From positions 1-64,000 of the forward strand of contig JAGAAS010000042.1 in NCBI GenBank assembly GCA_017615125.1: a stretch of 64,000 nt of DNA, read 5' to 3'. Below the pieces are notes generated by a model. That model was not told the origin of the DNA. It did no database searches and saw only the letters and a program-made list of their open reading frames with translations. A program made the position numbers and the translations under genes. This document shows, piece by piece, positions 24,414-32,882 of the stretch. Every line of letters begins with the position of its first letter. The first letter of the stretch is position 1. The stretch is from Bacteroidaceae bacterium (lineage in GTDB: Bacteria > Bacteroidota > Bacteroidia > Bacteroidales > Bacteroidaceae).

Positions 24414-26795
24414 ATGAAACAAGGACTATTGGCTCATTACCTCAAGGTGGCCTTGCGCAGCCTACAGCGCTACCGTCTGCAGAGCATCATCTCCATCGTC
24501 GGCCTCGCCGTCGGCTTCGTCTGCCTCTCGCTGTCGGCCCTCTGGATTCGCTACGACAACAACTACAACACCTTCGTCCCGGGTTACAAAGACATTTACG
24601 CCATCGGGGCCGTATTAAATGGAAGTTTTAGGGCCTCCGCCCCTGGAGGACTCATTACGGCCATGGACGAATGGCCCGAGGTGGAGGCAAAGGCCAAATA
24701 CGCCATTCTGTCTGCCTATATTGGTGATGAAACGGAAGGACGCAAGTCGCTCATCGCACACACGTCGCTATTCGACATCCTGCCACTTGATGTCGTGCAG
24801 GGCGACCCGATGTTCGGCACGCATCTCGACGAGCAGAGCGTTGCGTTGACGGATGAATATGCCCGCACGCTTTTCGGCACGGAAGACCCCGTTGGGCAAA
24901 AGCTGGTGGTCGATGGCGAGGAGAAGACCGTCGTAGCCATCGTTCGCACCTTCGAGCCGCACACCACCTTCCAATTCGACCTCGTCGAAGGGATGCACGA
25001 CTACTATTACACGCTACCTGCCGCCTACATGTCCGTGTTGGTGCGGCTTCATCCGGGCGACGACGTGCGCGATTCGTTCGAGCAGAAGATTGCCGAATAT
25101 CGCCCCTATGAGAGAGCCGAGCCCATCCAAGGGCGGCTCATTCCTCTGAACAAGCTGCATCAGTACGACCAACTGAAAAACCTTTCGTATGCTCACATGC
25201 GCGCGTTCCTTCTTATTAGTATCCTGCTCACCGTCTGCGCGCTCGTCAATTTTCTCACCCTCTATCTGAACCGTCTGCGTGGTCGGAAGCGCGAGATGGC
25301 GCTGAGGCTCGTGCATGGCTCAAGCCATCGCGGATTAGTAGCGATGTTCGCCACCGAGCTGCTCGTCACGTTGGGCTGCGCCATCTTGCTTGGCATGGTG
25401 CTGGTGTTTGTCCTGAAAGATCCCTTTGCCAATTTTGCTGACATTCAGGTGGGCAGCGGATTCATCATGGGTCGTTCCCTCCTTATCATGCTGGGTGTGC
25501 TCGTCGTATGCCTCGTGCTGAGCCTCGGATCGGTAGAAATTGTACGGCGCCGCACTCTCTCGTCGTCCATCAACCCTGCCGCAGCAAGGAAACATGTATT
25601 CTCGTCCGTCAACATCGGCGTGCAGTTAGCCGTCAGCCTCTGCTTCGTGTTCTGTGCCGTGGTGATGCTGCGCCAGGTGTGGTTCATGAAAAACACCGAC
25701 TTGGGCGCACGCATCAAGGACACAGCGGCCATCTACTTCGAACTCCCGTCTCCTCGTGCTCTTCATCAAGTGAACAGTAGGAATCTCGGTTCGAACAACG
25801 AAGAGATGTTTGTCAAGAACAACGATATAGGAAACATGCTGGCTGCCCTTCCTGCCGTCACGGATGTCATGTTGGGCAACAACTTTTTCTCTGGCAGCCG
25901 GCAAATCATGACCCTTACTGTCAAGAACACGCTTGAAAGCGATTTGGTGGAAACCATCTTCTACAATGGGGTGTACGACCCGGCCAATCCCATCTACGGC
26001 TTTACCGTGGTGGAGGGCACACTACCCACGGAGGAGTCATGGAGTGACAACGAGGTCATCATCAGCGAGTCCATGCGCGACCGACTGGGGCTGAAGGAGG
26101 CACTCGGAAAGACCATCTATTACAGTTATGGCTACAACTGGAGCGAGTATCCTCCCAAAGCGGTCATTGTAGCCTGTGTTGTCAAGGACATTCTGACATT
26201 CGACCTCCACGTTCAGCCTGAACCCATGCTTCTCCATCGTCCCAATGAATACAATCGTTCCTTTGACCTCATCAACATCTCCTATCATCACGGCATGAAG
26301 CGCGAAGCAAAAGAGCAGATTGCAGAGATGATGAAGGCCTTCCCCGACGTGGAGTATAAAATAATCTTTGGAGAGGATCGCTTCCACCAAATGCTGAAGA
26401 GCGAGCACAACCTCAGCCGCCTGCTGACCATCGTTACTGTTGTGGCTATCCTAATTGCCGTCTTTGGGGTCTATAGCATCATCACGCTTGCTTGCCGCCA
26501 GCGGAGGAAGGAGATTGCCCTGCGTAAGATACATGGCGCAAAGCTCCGCGACATCCTGATGATGTTCGTCCGTGAGTACGGCCTCATCCTCGTCGTCAGC
26601 TCCGCCGTCGCCTTCATCGTGGGCTACCTCATCATGCACGGCTGGCTGGAGCAATACGTCCGCCGCATTACCGTCGGCCCCGTGTTCTACCTCGGCATCT
26701 TCGTCGCCACCGCCCTGCTCATCGCCCTCAGCGTAGGCACCCGCGTCTGGCGCACCGCCCGCGAAAACCCCGCCGACGTCATCAAGAGCGAATAA
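24414..26795 (+). CDS. MacB/FtsX-type ABC permease, paralog 3
   Basis: 793 residues. Helix 1 (SIISIVGLAVGFVCLSLSALW) and the first FtsX domain (FLLISILLTVCALVNFLTLYLNRLRGRKREMALRLVHGSSHRGLVAMFATELLVTLG) are close to paralog 2; the C-terminal domain (VFGVYSIITLACRQRRKEIALRKIHGAKLRDILMMFVREYGL) is shared by all four. Periplasmic domains (about 50-260 and 430-650) differ from the paralogs and presumably set specificity. It ends 35 bases before permease 4, without terminator, so permease 3, permease 4 and the ATPase probably form one transcript. No ATPase domain of its own. Confidence 0.9.
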   Translation: MKQGLLAHYLKVALRSLQRYRLQSIISIVGLAVGFVCLSLSALWIRYDNNYNTFVPGYKDIYAIGAVLNGSFRASAPGGLITAMDEWPEVEAKAKYAILSAYIGDETEGRKSLIAHTSLFDILPLDVVQGDPMFGTHLDEQSVALTDEYARTLFGTEDPVGQKLVVDGEEKTVVAIVRTFEPHTTFQFDLVEGMHDYYYTLPAAYMSVLVRLHPGDDVRDSFEQKIAEYRPYERAEPIQGRLIPLNKLHQYDQLKNLSYAHMRAFLLISILLTVCALVNFLTLYLNRLRGRKREMALRLVHGSSHRGLVAMFATELLVTLGCAILLGMVLVFVLKDPFANFADIQVGSGFIMGRSLLIMLGVLVVCLVLSLGSVEIVRRRTLSSSINPAAARKHVFSSVNIGVQLAVSLCFVFCAVVMLRQVWFMKNTDLGARIKDTAAIYFELPSPRALHQVNSRNLGSNNEEMFVKNNDIGNMLAALPAVTDVMLGNNFFSGSRQIMTLTVKNTLESDLVETIFYNGVYDPANPIYGFTVVEGTLPTEESWSDNEVIISESMRDRLGLKEALGKTIYYSYGYNWSEYPPKAVIVACVVKDILTFDLHVQPEPMLLHRPNEYNRSFDLINISYHHGMKREAKEQIAEMMKAFPDVEYKIIFGEDRFHQMLKSEHNLSRLLTIVTVVAILIAVFGVYSIITLACRQRRKEIALRKIHGAKLRDILMMFVREYGLILVVSSAVAFIVGYLIMHGWLEQYVRRITVGPVFYLGIFVATALLIALSVGTRVWRTARENPADVIKSE

Positions 26796-26827
26796 TTTGA
26801 AGTTAAGAGTTAAGAAAAATACTTTTG
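26796..26827 (+). promoter_or_regulatory. Promoter-like element with heptamer repeats in its spacer
   Basis: TTTG (26796-26799), 20 bases, TACTTTTG (26820-26827). The spacer contains two AGTTAAG heptamers. The ATG of permease 4 follows only two bases later, so a functional promoter here would give a leaderless message; it could be coincidental. Confidence 0.4.
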
Positions 26828-26829
26828 TA

Positions 26830-29349
26830 ATGAACACTTCACTATTCAGTCATTACCTCATTGTTGCCCGCCGCAGCCTCAGCCGCTACCGCACGCAAAG
26901 TATCATATCCATCGTCGGCCTTGCCGTAGGCTTCGTCTGCCTCGCCCTCTCCAGCGTGTGGGTGAGATGGGAAAACACGTTCGACAACTTCCACCCAGGC
27001 GCCGACCGCATGTATATGGTTTGGGACAAAGGGTTGGACTTCGGCAAGCACAACCTCACCACCATCGCCCCACGCGCCAAGAACGAGCTTGCCTTCGCCC
27101 TGCGGGGCGAGTACCCCGAGGTGGAGTGCGCCACCATGATGGAAATCGACAGTGAAACCGAGAAATCGGGCTGGAAACTGCCGTTCACCACCATTGGGGC
27201 CGACACGTCGTTTGTCAGGATGTTCAACGTAAAGCCCATCGAAGGCGAACTGACCACCTTGTCGCAATCGAACCTGAACATCATGGTTACCGACGAATAC
27301 GCGCTGAAGCGGTTTGGCGAAGGAAGCCCCATCGACAAGGTGTTCAATGCGTTCAGAATACCCACCGGGGATTTAAGTGCCGTCAGGAGCGAACCCGTCA
27401 AGGGCGTCATCAAGGCATGGCACCATTCGTCGTTCGCCTTCGATGTGCTGTTTCTTGAAGACGGCACGAACGTCAGTTCCAGGTTTAATTACGGCGGCTT
27501 GTTCAATACGGTGGTCGTCCGCCTGCGAAAGGGCGCTTCTGCCGCTGACTTTGAGAAGAAGCTGAATGCTATTGAGATTGGCGTGAAGCGCGTCGGTGAA
27601 ATCACCCTCGTCCCCATCAGTCAGGCCCACCGCCTTTTGGGCGACACCCGTCTGCACAAGGACAACCTCAGCTACCGCCACCTGCGCTACTTCCAGTTGG
27701 TGAGTGCGCTGTTGGTGGCCTGCGTGTTCATCAACTTCCTCGTGCTCTTCCTCATCCGCGTCCGCGGACGCCAGCGGGAGATGGCGCTGCGCATGGTTCA
27801 TGGTGCCAAGCCGCGGATGTTGCTCGCGCAGTTCGTGGTGGAGCTACTGCTGACGCTGCTGCTGGCGATGGCACTCGGCCTGTTCCTGACGTTCGCCGTG
27901 AAGGACGTTTTTGCGGAGTATGCGGGCATTGACCTCGCGGGCGGTTACATCATGGGGAATGCGCTGCTCTTCATGGCGGTCATCGCTGCCGTCTGCCTCG
28001 CCATCGCTACCGTGAGCGTGGAGGTGGTACGCCGAAGCACCATCCGCCGCTCCCTCATGCCTGGCGGAGGACGACGAAACAACACCTTCACGAAGGTCTG
28101 CACAGGTGTGCAGCTCGCTGTCAGCCTCACGCTCATCTGCTGCTCGGCCTTTATGCTCAAACAGCTCTATTTCATGAAAAACACCGACTGGGGCTACCCC
28201 ATCAAGGGCCGTATGCACTTCGTGGCATTAGCTACGCGCAATCCTATCGTCCCCGACGCGCCTGAATGGGGCGGACCTTTCCCTTTTGATCCTGAGTGGA
28301 AAGAGTCGGTGCTTCGCCGCCTGAACCAACTGCCCTACGTCATCAAGGCCTCCGACCAGGCGGAAGACCCCATCGGCCTCTATGGACGCCGCACGGGTGG
28401 AATGACCTGGACTATGCTGCCCGGTATTGTTGACGAGGGCGACAATGACAAGACGTACGAACACGTCCGAAGTCGAGGCTTCTCCGTCCACACGTTCTAC
28501 GGCTTCAAGGACCTCCGCGACCCGACGCTCGGCATCGCTGTCCTCGAGGGCGCGCTGCCCGACCCCGAAAGGTGGACGAACGAGGTCGTCATCACGGAGA
28601 AGACGCGCGAGCTGATGGGCGTAGAAAAGGCTGCCGGCAGCGACATCATGATAGCGAGGGACGACTTCCGTAATAGCCCCGACGGCAGCCTCAACGTCGT
28701 CAAGGCGCCGAATCACTACGTGGTGGCAGCGGTCATCAAGGACCTCTACCTCGAGTCGCCTTCCGACGAGCCCTATCCCTGCGTACTGATGAAAGACGGT
28801 ATCCGCTTTGGAACAGACGAAATGATTTCCGTCCACTACGCTCCCGCCCACCGCGCCGAGCTGGCGAAGGAGCTGACGGCCATGTTCGACGAGCAATCCG
28901 ACATGATTTTCGACATGGTGTGGCACGAGGACGAATGGGCCGAACTGATGCATAGCGAGCAGAACCTGAGCCGCCTGCTGACGGTGGTCAGCATTGTGGC
29001 AGTCCTTATCGCCGTCTTCGGCGTCTATAGCATCATCACCCTTGCCTGCCGTCAGCGCCGCAAGGAGATTGCCCTGCGTAAAATACATGGTGCCAAGCTA
29101 CGCGACATCCTCAGTATGTTCATTAAGGAGTACGGCCTTATCCTTCTCGCCGGTGCCTTCGTGGCTTTCACGGTCAGCGACATCGTCATGCACGGATGGC
29201 TGGAGCAGTACGTCAAGCGCACGCCACTCTCCTTGTGGGTCTTTACAGCTATCCTCGTCATTACAGCCCTTCTCATTACCCTTTGTGTGGGCAGCCGCGT
29301 GCTGAATACCGCCCGCGAGAATCCCGCTGACGTGGTGAAAAGCGAATAA
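26830..29349 (+). CDS. MacB/FtsX-type ABC permease, paralog 4
   Basis: 839 residues from ATG at 26830; an upstream in-frame ATG at 26797 would add 11 residues encoded by heptamer repeats and is less likely. Same 8-helix plan. The first 70 residues (FSHYLIVARRSLSRYR..., SIVGLAVGFVCLALSSVWVRWENTFDNF, DRMYMVWDKG) are almost those of paralog 1, as are the first FtsX domain (FFQLVSALLVACVFINFLVLFLIRVRGRQREMALRMVHGAKPRMLL) and the basic MPGGGRRNNTFTK loop. The two periplasmic domains differ, the second being longer. Ends 36 bases before the ATPase gene. Confidence 0.9.
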   Translation: MNTSLFSHYLIVARRSLSRYRTQSIISIVGLAVGFVCLALSSVWVRWENTFDNFHPGADRMYMVWDKGLDFGKHNLTTIAPRAKNELAFALRGEYPEVECATMMEIDSETEKSGWKLPFTTIGADTSFVRMFNVKPIEGELTTLSQSNLNIMVTDEYALKRFGEGSPIDKVFNAFRIPTGDLSAVRSEPVKGVIKAWHHSSFAFDVLFLEDGTNVSSRFNYGGLFNTVVVRLRKGASAADFEKKLNAIEIGVKRVGEITLVPISQAHRLLGDTRLHKDNLSYRHLRYFQLVSALLVACVFINFLVLFLIRVRGRQREMALRMVHGAKPRMLLAQFVVELLLTLLLAMALGLFLTFAVKDVFAEYAGIDLAGGYIMGNALLFMAVIAAVCLAIATVSVEVVRRSTIRRSLMPGGGRRNNTFTKVCTGVQLAVSLTLICCSAFMLKQLYFMKNTDWGYPIKGRMHFVALATRNPIVPDAPEWGGPFPFDPEWKESVLRRLNQLPYVIKASDQAEDPIGLYGRRTGGMTWTMLPGIVDEGDNDKTYEHVRSRGFSVHTFYGFKDLRDPTLGIAVLEGALPDPERWTNEVVITEKTRELMGVEKAAGSDIMIARDDFRNSPDGSLNVVKAPNHYVVAAVIKDLYLESPSDEPYPCVLMKDGIRFGTDEMISVHYAPAHRAELAKELTAMFDEQSDMIFDMVWHEDEWAELMHSEQNLSRLLTVVSIVAVLIAVFGVYSIITLACRQRRKEIALRKIHGAKLRDILSMFIKEYGLILLAGAFVAFTVSDIVMHGWLEQYVKRTPLSLWVFTAILVITALLITLCVGSRVLNTARENPADVVKSE

Positions 29350-29385
29350 GAACATTATTTATTAACAGATAAAAATCAATCAATT

Positions 29386-30066
29386 ATGGCACTTATCAAA
29401 ACAGAAAATCTGAAGAAAGTCTTCCGTACGGAAGAAGTAGAAACGTGGGCTCTCACCGATGTGACGCTTGAAGTGAACGAAGGAGAATTCGTCGCTATCA
29501 TGGGCCCGTCGGGCTGTGGCAAATCAACGTTGCTCAACATTCTCGGTCTACTTGACAACCCTACCGAAGGCGTCTACTCGTTAGGAGGAACTGATGTAAC
29601 GAAGATGACGGAGGACCAGCGCACCGAAATTCGAAAAGGCTTGCTCGGTTTTGTATTCCAGAGTTTCAATCTCATCGACGAACTAAACGTGCAGGAAAAC
29701 ATTGAGCTGCCTTTGCTCTACATGGGTGTGCCCGCTTCCGAGAGACATCAGCAATCGGAAGAGATGATGCGACGCATGGGCATCAGCCATCGCGCCAAGC
29801 ACTTCCCAAATCAGCTGTCAGGTGGACAGCAGCAACGTGCAGCCATCGCGCGTGCCGTCATCGCAAAGCCAAAGCTAATTCTTGCCGACGAACCGACGGG
29901 TAACCTCGACAGCACCAACGGCAAAGAAGTAATGAGCCTGCTCACAGAGCTCTGGAAAGAAGGCACAACAGTAGTAATGGTAACGCACAGCCAGCGCGAC
30001 GCCGGATACGCATCACGCATCATCAACCTCTTTGACGGACACATCATAGAACAGTCCATTCTATAA
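29386..30066 (+). CDS. ABC transporter ATPase of the MacB/LolD type
   Basis: 226 residues. Walker A GPSGCGKST (residues 40-48), Q-loop FVFQSFNL near 90, signature LSGGQQQR near 143, Walker B KLILADEPTGNLDS near 165, and switch His in MVTHSQRDA. The GNLDS after Walker B and overall length are typical of the MacB/LolD/FtsE group. It is the only ATPase gene in the locus, so it presumably powers all four permease paralogs, as homodimers under permease pairs. It is the last gene before a strong terminator. Confidence 0.93.
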   Translation: MALIKTENLKKVFRTEEVETWALTDVTLEVNEGEFVAIMGPSGCGKSTLLNILGLLDNPTEGVYSLGGTDVTKMTEDQRTEIRKGLLGFVFQSFNLIDELNVQENIELPLLYMGVPASERHQQSEEMMRRMGISHRAKHFPNQLSGGQQQRAAIARAVIAKPKLILADEPTGNLDSTNGKEVMSLLTELWKEGTTVVMVTHSQRDAGYASRIINLFDGHIIEQSIL

Positions 30067-30097
30067 ACCGCTTTCACTAAGGCTAGCTTCTGAGGAT

Positions 30098-30144
30098 GCC
30101 CAGCGCGTTGTACAAAGCTACACAATGCGTTGGGCAACTTTTTT
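30098..30144 (+). terminator. Intrinsic terminator of the efflux locus
   Basis: GCCCAGCGCGTTGT (from 30098) pairs with ACAATGCGTTGGGC (to 30135) with two G-U pairs, followed by TTTTTT at 30139-30144. Confidence 0.88.
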
Positions 30145-30267
30145 GAAGGCTCTTTCATCCAAAAGTATCAGCAGGAAGGTTTTTATTTCGCTTTGCGACA
30201 AAAAAAAGATTTTCTGCCGTTTATTTTAAAAAAGGATAAGAAAAAGTAGGATGAACGGATTTTTTGC

Positions 30268-30275
30268 TACCTTTG
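30268..30275 (+). promoter_or_regulatory. -7 element upstream of the SIS-domain gene
   Basis: A perfect TACCTTTG; no TTTG is found at the expected distance upstream. The message would have a leader of about 60 bases. Confidence 0.6.
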
Positions 30276-30337
30276 CGCCACGAAAAAAAATAAGAACCAA
30301 TAGCAAAGGCAAAGTTTTTCACACTAAAACATAGCTT

Positions 30338-31345
30338 ATGAATCTCAAAGACAACAAGTACGCACAGTACTACCTTGTAAAGGAAATGATGGACACCGTT
30401 GAAACCGTCCGCAAGTTCGATCCTGCCTGCTCGAAGGGCGTTGCCGACGCCGTTAAGAAATCGGGGCGCCTCATGTTCTCGGGAGAAGGCTCCAGCCGTA
30501 TCATGCCGTCGAAGAACGCAGGACGGAAGGCAAAGCGCTGGGGATTAGACATCAACGTGCAGACAGAGGGCTCGCACCAGGCTTGCGAATACGACTTGAG
30601 CAAGTATGTGGTTTGCCTTGCATCCAACTCCGGGCGTACGAAGGAGACGCTGCTCCTTGCCAAAGACCTGAAAGCCAAGGGACACAAGCAGTTCTTCGGC
30701 CTTACCGCAAATGTGGGCACTCCCCTGGAGGATGTCTGCGTGAAGTCTCACGTCCTGCAGTGCGGCTGGGAGAATGCTGTAGCTGCCACGAAGAGCGTTG
30801 TGGAGCAGGCACTCTACTGCGAGAGCATCATCTGGAACGTTGCCGGGCGCGACATGAAGGCAGCCCTCGCTGCTCTTCCCGAGAAGCTTGATAAGGCTTT
30901 GACGATGGATATCCCCGCACAGGTGGTTGAGTGGGTGAAAGGTGCAAAGACCATCTATTTCGCCGGCATGAACGACGGAGTAGCTGAAGAGCTCACACTG
31001 AAGACAAACGAAATCACACGTCGCAAGAGCGACTTTCTTGAGGGTACCTATGCGCTTCACGGCATTGAGGAGGTGATGGAAGAGGGCGACATCGTATTTG
31101 TCGTCAACCCCATCGAAAGCGAGTATGAGAAGTATCAGACCGTCTTCGGCAACGCTCACGTACACGTTGTCGCTATTGATACCAAGCCCACTCCTTTCAC
31201 CACTATCGTAGTGCCCGAAGCAGGCGAGATGCAACCTTACGTATACCTCTGCGCAGGATGGAACATCCTCGTAGAAGTAGGCATCTCCGATGGAATCAAC
31301 CTTGACAAGCCCAATCGTGCCCGCAAGGTAGGCAACGAGATGTAA
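30338..31345 (+). CDS. SIS-domain sugar-phosphate protein (isomerase/deglycase-like)
   Basis: 335 residues with two SIS domains. The first (about 30-170) shows GRLMFSGEGSSRIMPSKNAGRKAKRWG and VVCLASNSGRTKETLLLAKDLKAKG, the phosphosugar-binding SNSGRT motif; the second (about 195-310) has TIYFAGMNDGVAEELTLKTNEITRRKSDFLEGTYALHGIEEVME, like the GlmS/FrlB family where a conserved Glu-His pair acts in isomerisation. It lacks the glutaminase domain of GlmS. Likely a cytosolic isomerase, deaminase or fructosamine deglycase acting on an amino-sugar phosphate; the exact substrate is unknown. It is a single gene between two terminators. Confidence 0.8.
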   Translation: MNLKDNKYAQYYLVKEMMDTVETVRKFDPACSKGVADAVKKSGRLMFSGEGSSRIMPSKNAGRKAKRWGLDINVQTEGSHQACEYDLSKYVVCLASNSGRTKETLLLAKDLKAKGHKQFFGLTANVGTPLEDVCVKSHVLQCGWENAVAATKSVVEQALYCESIIWNVAGRDMKAALAALPEKLDKALTMDIPAQVVEWVKGAKTIYFAGMNDGVAEELTLKTNEITRRKSDFLEGTYALHGIEEVMEEGDIVFVVNPIESEYEKYQTVFGNAHVHVVAIDTKPTPFTTIVVPEAGEMQPYVYLCAGWNILVEVGISDGINLDKPNRARKVGNEM

Positions 31346-31418
31346 GGCACCCCACTCCGCGCTGGATATAAAAATTCGTGCTAAATAGACGAGATTAGCG
31401 CTGGATATATAAAAAGGA

Positions 31419-31450
31419 AGAGCCTCCTTAACTGGAGGCTCTCCTTTTTC
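31419..31450 (+). terminator. Intrinsic terminator after the SIS-domain gene
   Basis: AGAGCCTCC (31420-31428) and GGAGGCTCT (31434-31442) form a 9-base stem with a 5-base loop, followed by a T-run. Confidence 0.88.
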
Positions 31451-31477
31451 GTTAATTTGACGTGCTTTCTACTTACG

Positions 31478-31575
31478 AAATTTTCCCTTCTCGAAAAAAA
31501 TTTTTTCTTTCTACATCTCGCGAGATTCTTTCTTCATACGGCGAGATTCTTTCTCGAAAAAGTTTTTTTCCTTTC
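31478..31575 (-). repeat. Purine-rich dispersed repeat, copy A
   Basis: On the reverse strand it reads CGAGAAAGAATCTCGCCGT, ATG, AAGAAAGAATCTCGCGAGATG, then AAAGAAAAAATTTTTTTCGAGAAGGG. Core CTCGCCGTATGAAGAAAGAA is identical to copies B, C and D. It fills the gap between the SIS terminator and the end of recA. Confidence 0.85.
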
Positions 31576-31589
31576 GGCCTATTAGCGCA

Positions 31590-32621
31590 TCATTGGTTGT
31601 GATGCTCCTTCATGGCTTCCTTGACTTTGGCTTCAATCTCCTCAGCCATCTCGGGATTGTCTTCTATCGCCTTGCGGCAGGCATCGCGCCCTTGGGCAAT
31701 ACGAGCACCGTCATAGCTGTACCAACTTCCCGACTTCTGCAGCACGCCGAACTCCTCGCCGAGTGTCATCAGCTCTCCGCTGCGGCTTATTCCCGTGCCG
31801 AACATAATGTCGAACTCTGCCTTGCGGAAGGGAGGAGCCACTTTGTTCTTGACAACCTTCACACGGACTTGATTGCCTATCACGTCGTCGCCGTCCTTTA
31901 TCTGAGTTACTCGGCGTATATCGAGGCGTACGCTTGCGTAGAACTTCAGCGCGTTGCCTCCGGTAGTTGTTTCGGGGTTGCCGAACATGACACCGATTTT
32001 CTCGCGCAACTGATTGATAAAGATGCACGTTGTCTTCGTCTTCGACACGGTGGACGTGAGCTTGCGCATAGCCTGCGACATGAGGCGCGCCTGAAGGCCC
32101 ACTCTGTTGTCACCCATATCACCTTCGATCTCAGCCTTAGGCGTAAGGGCAGCCACAGAGTCGATGACGATGATGTCGATGGCGCTGGAACGGATGAGCT
32201 GATCGGCTATCTCCAGAGCCTGCTCGCCGTTGTCGGGCTGAGCAATAAGCAGGTTGTCGACGTCAACGCCAAGATTTGCTGCATAGAAACGGTCAAAGGC
32301 GTGCTCGGCATCGATGAAGGCAGCGATGCCGCCCTGCTTCTGAGCCTCAGCCATAGCGTGGATGGCGAGCGTTGTCTTTCCCGACGACTCAGGGCCGTAG
32401 ATCTCGATGATACGTCCCTTCGGATAGCCTCCCACGCCAAGCGCGGCATCGAGGCCGATGGAGCCCGTCGGCACCACATCGATGTCCTGAACGCTATCGT
32501 CGCCCATCTTCATGATGGAGCCCTTTCCAAAGTCCTTCTCTATCTTCGCCATTGCAGCCTGCAAGGCTTTCAGTTTCTCGTTCCCGTTCTGCTCGAGAAT
32601 CTCTTCGTTTTTCTTTGCCAT
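31590..32621 (-). CDS. recA: Recombinase RecA
   Basis: 343 residues, normal length. Walker [10 protein letters not shown], Walker [11 protein letters not shown], the L1 region [22 protein letters not shown]2 region with [25 protein letters not shown], and the C-terminal DNA-binding domain ending in [17 protein letters not shown]. It forms ATP-dependent filaments on single-stranded DNA for strand exchange and induces the SOS response. A TATCTTTG -7 element lies at 32661-32668 on the reverse strand, 40 bases before the ATG; no SOS operator known to me is recognisable here. Confidence 0.98.
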   Translation of the reverse strand: MAKKNEEILEQNGNEKLKALQAAMAKIEKDFGKGSIMKMGDDSVQDIDVVPTGSIGLDAALGVGGYPKGRIIEIYGPESSGKTTLAIHAMAEAQKQGGIAAFIDAEHAFDRFYAANLGVDVDNLLIAQPDNGEQALEIADQLIRSSAIDIIVIDSVAALTPKAEIEGDMGDNRVGLQARLMSQAMRKLTSTVSKTKTTCIFINQLREKIGVMFGNPETTTGGNALKFYASVRLDIRRVTQIKDGDDVIGNQVRVKVVKNKVAPPFRKAEFDIMFGTGISRSGELMTLGEEFGVLQKSGSWYSYDGARIAQGRDACRKAIEDNPEMAEEIEAKVKEAMKEHHNQ

Positions 32622-32660
32622 ATACCTTATTTAAATTAGATTGTCATGATTAATGTCTGA

Positions 32661-32668
32661 CAAAGATA
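32661..32668 (-). promoter_or_regulatory. -7 element of recA
   Basis: TATCTTTG on the reverse strand; a TTTG lies 15 bases upstream (shorter than usual). Confidence 0.55.
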
Positions 32669-32780
32669 CTAAATAAAACGAGACAAAATGCGCTTTTCTG
32701 AAAATATTTTTTCTGCCAAAACGTCGCACATTCTGCCAGCATCCTCTGTCGGCATGTCATCAGCCCGCTCTGACGGAAGG

Positions 32781-32798
32781 CTGGCACGCGTGTTGCTG
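32781..32798 (+). promoter_or_regulatory. Sigma-54-type (-24/-12) promoter ahead of dnaK
   Basis: CTGGCACGCGTGTTGCTG matches the sigma-54 consensus TGGCACG-N4-TTGCW at every position, with GG (32783-32784) and GC (32795-32796) exactly 12 bases apart. The dnaK ATG is about 85 bases downstream. Upstream, TTCTGCCA occurs at 32711 and 32731 and an inverted GGCA near 32751, possible activator sites. No TAnnTTTG promoter is seen in this gap (32622-32882) facing dnaK. Confidence 0.7.
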
Positions 32799-32882
32799 CT
32801 TAAGACAATGTCTGCGAGTGTTTCCCCACAGACAAAAGTGTAACATTATTAACAAGAGTACAAACAATAAAATTTTAAGAAT

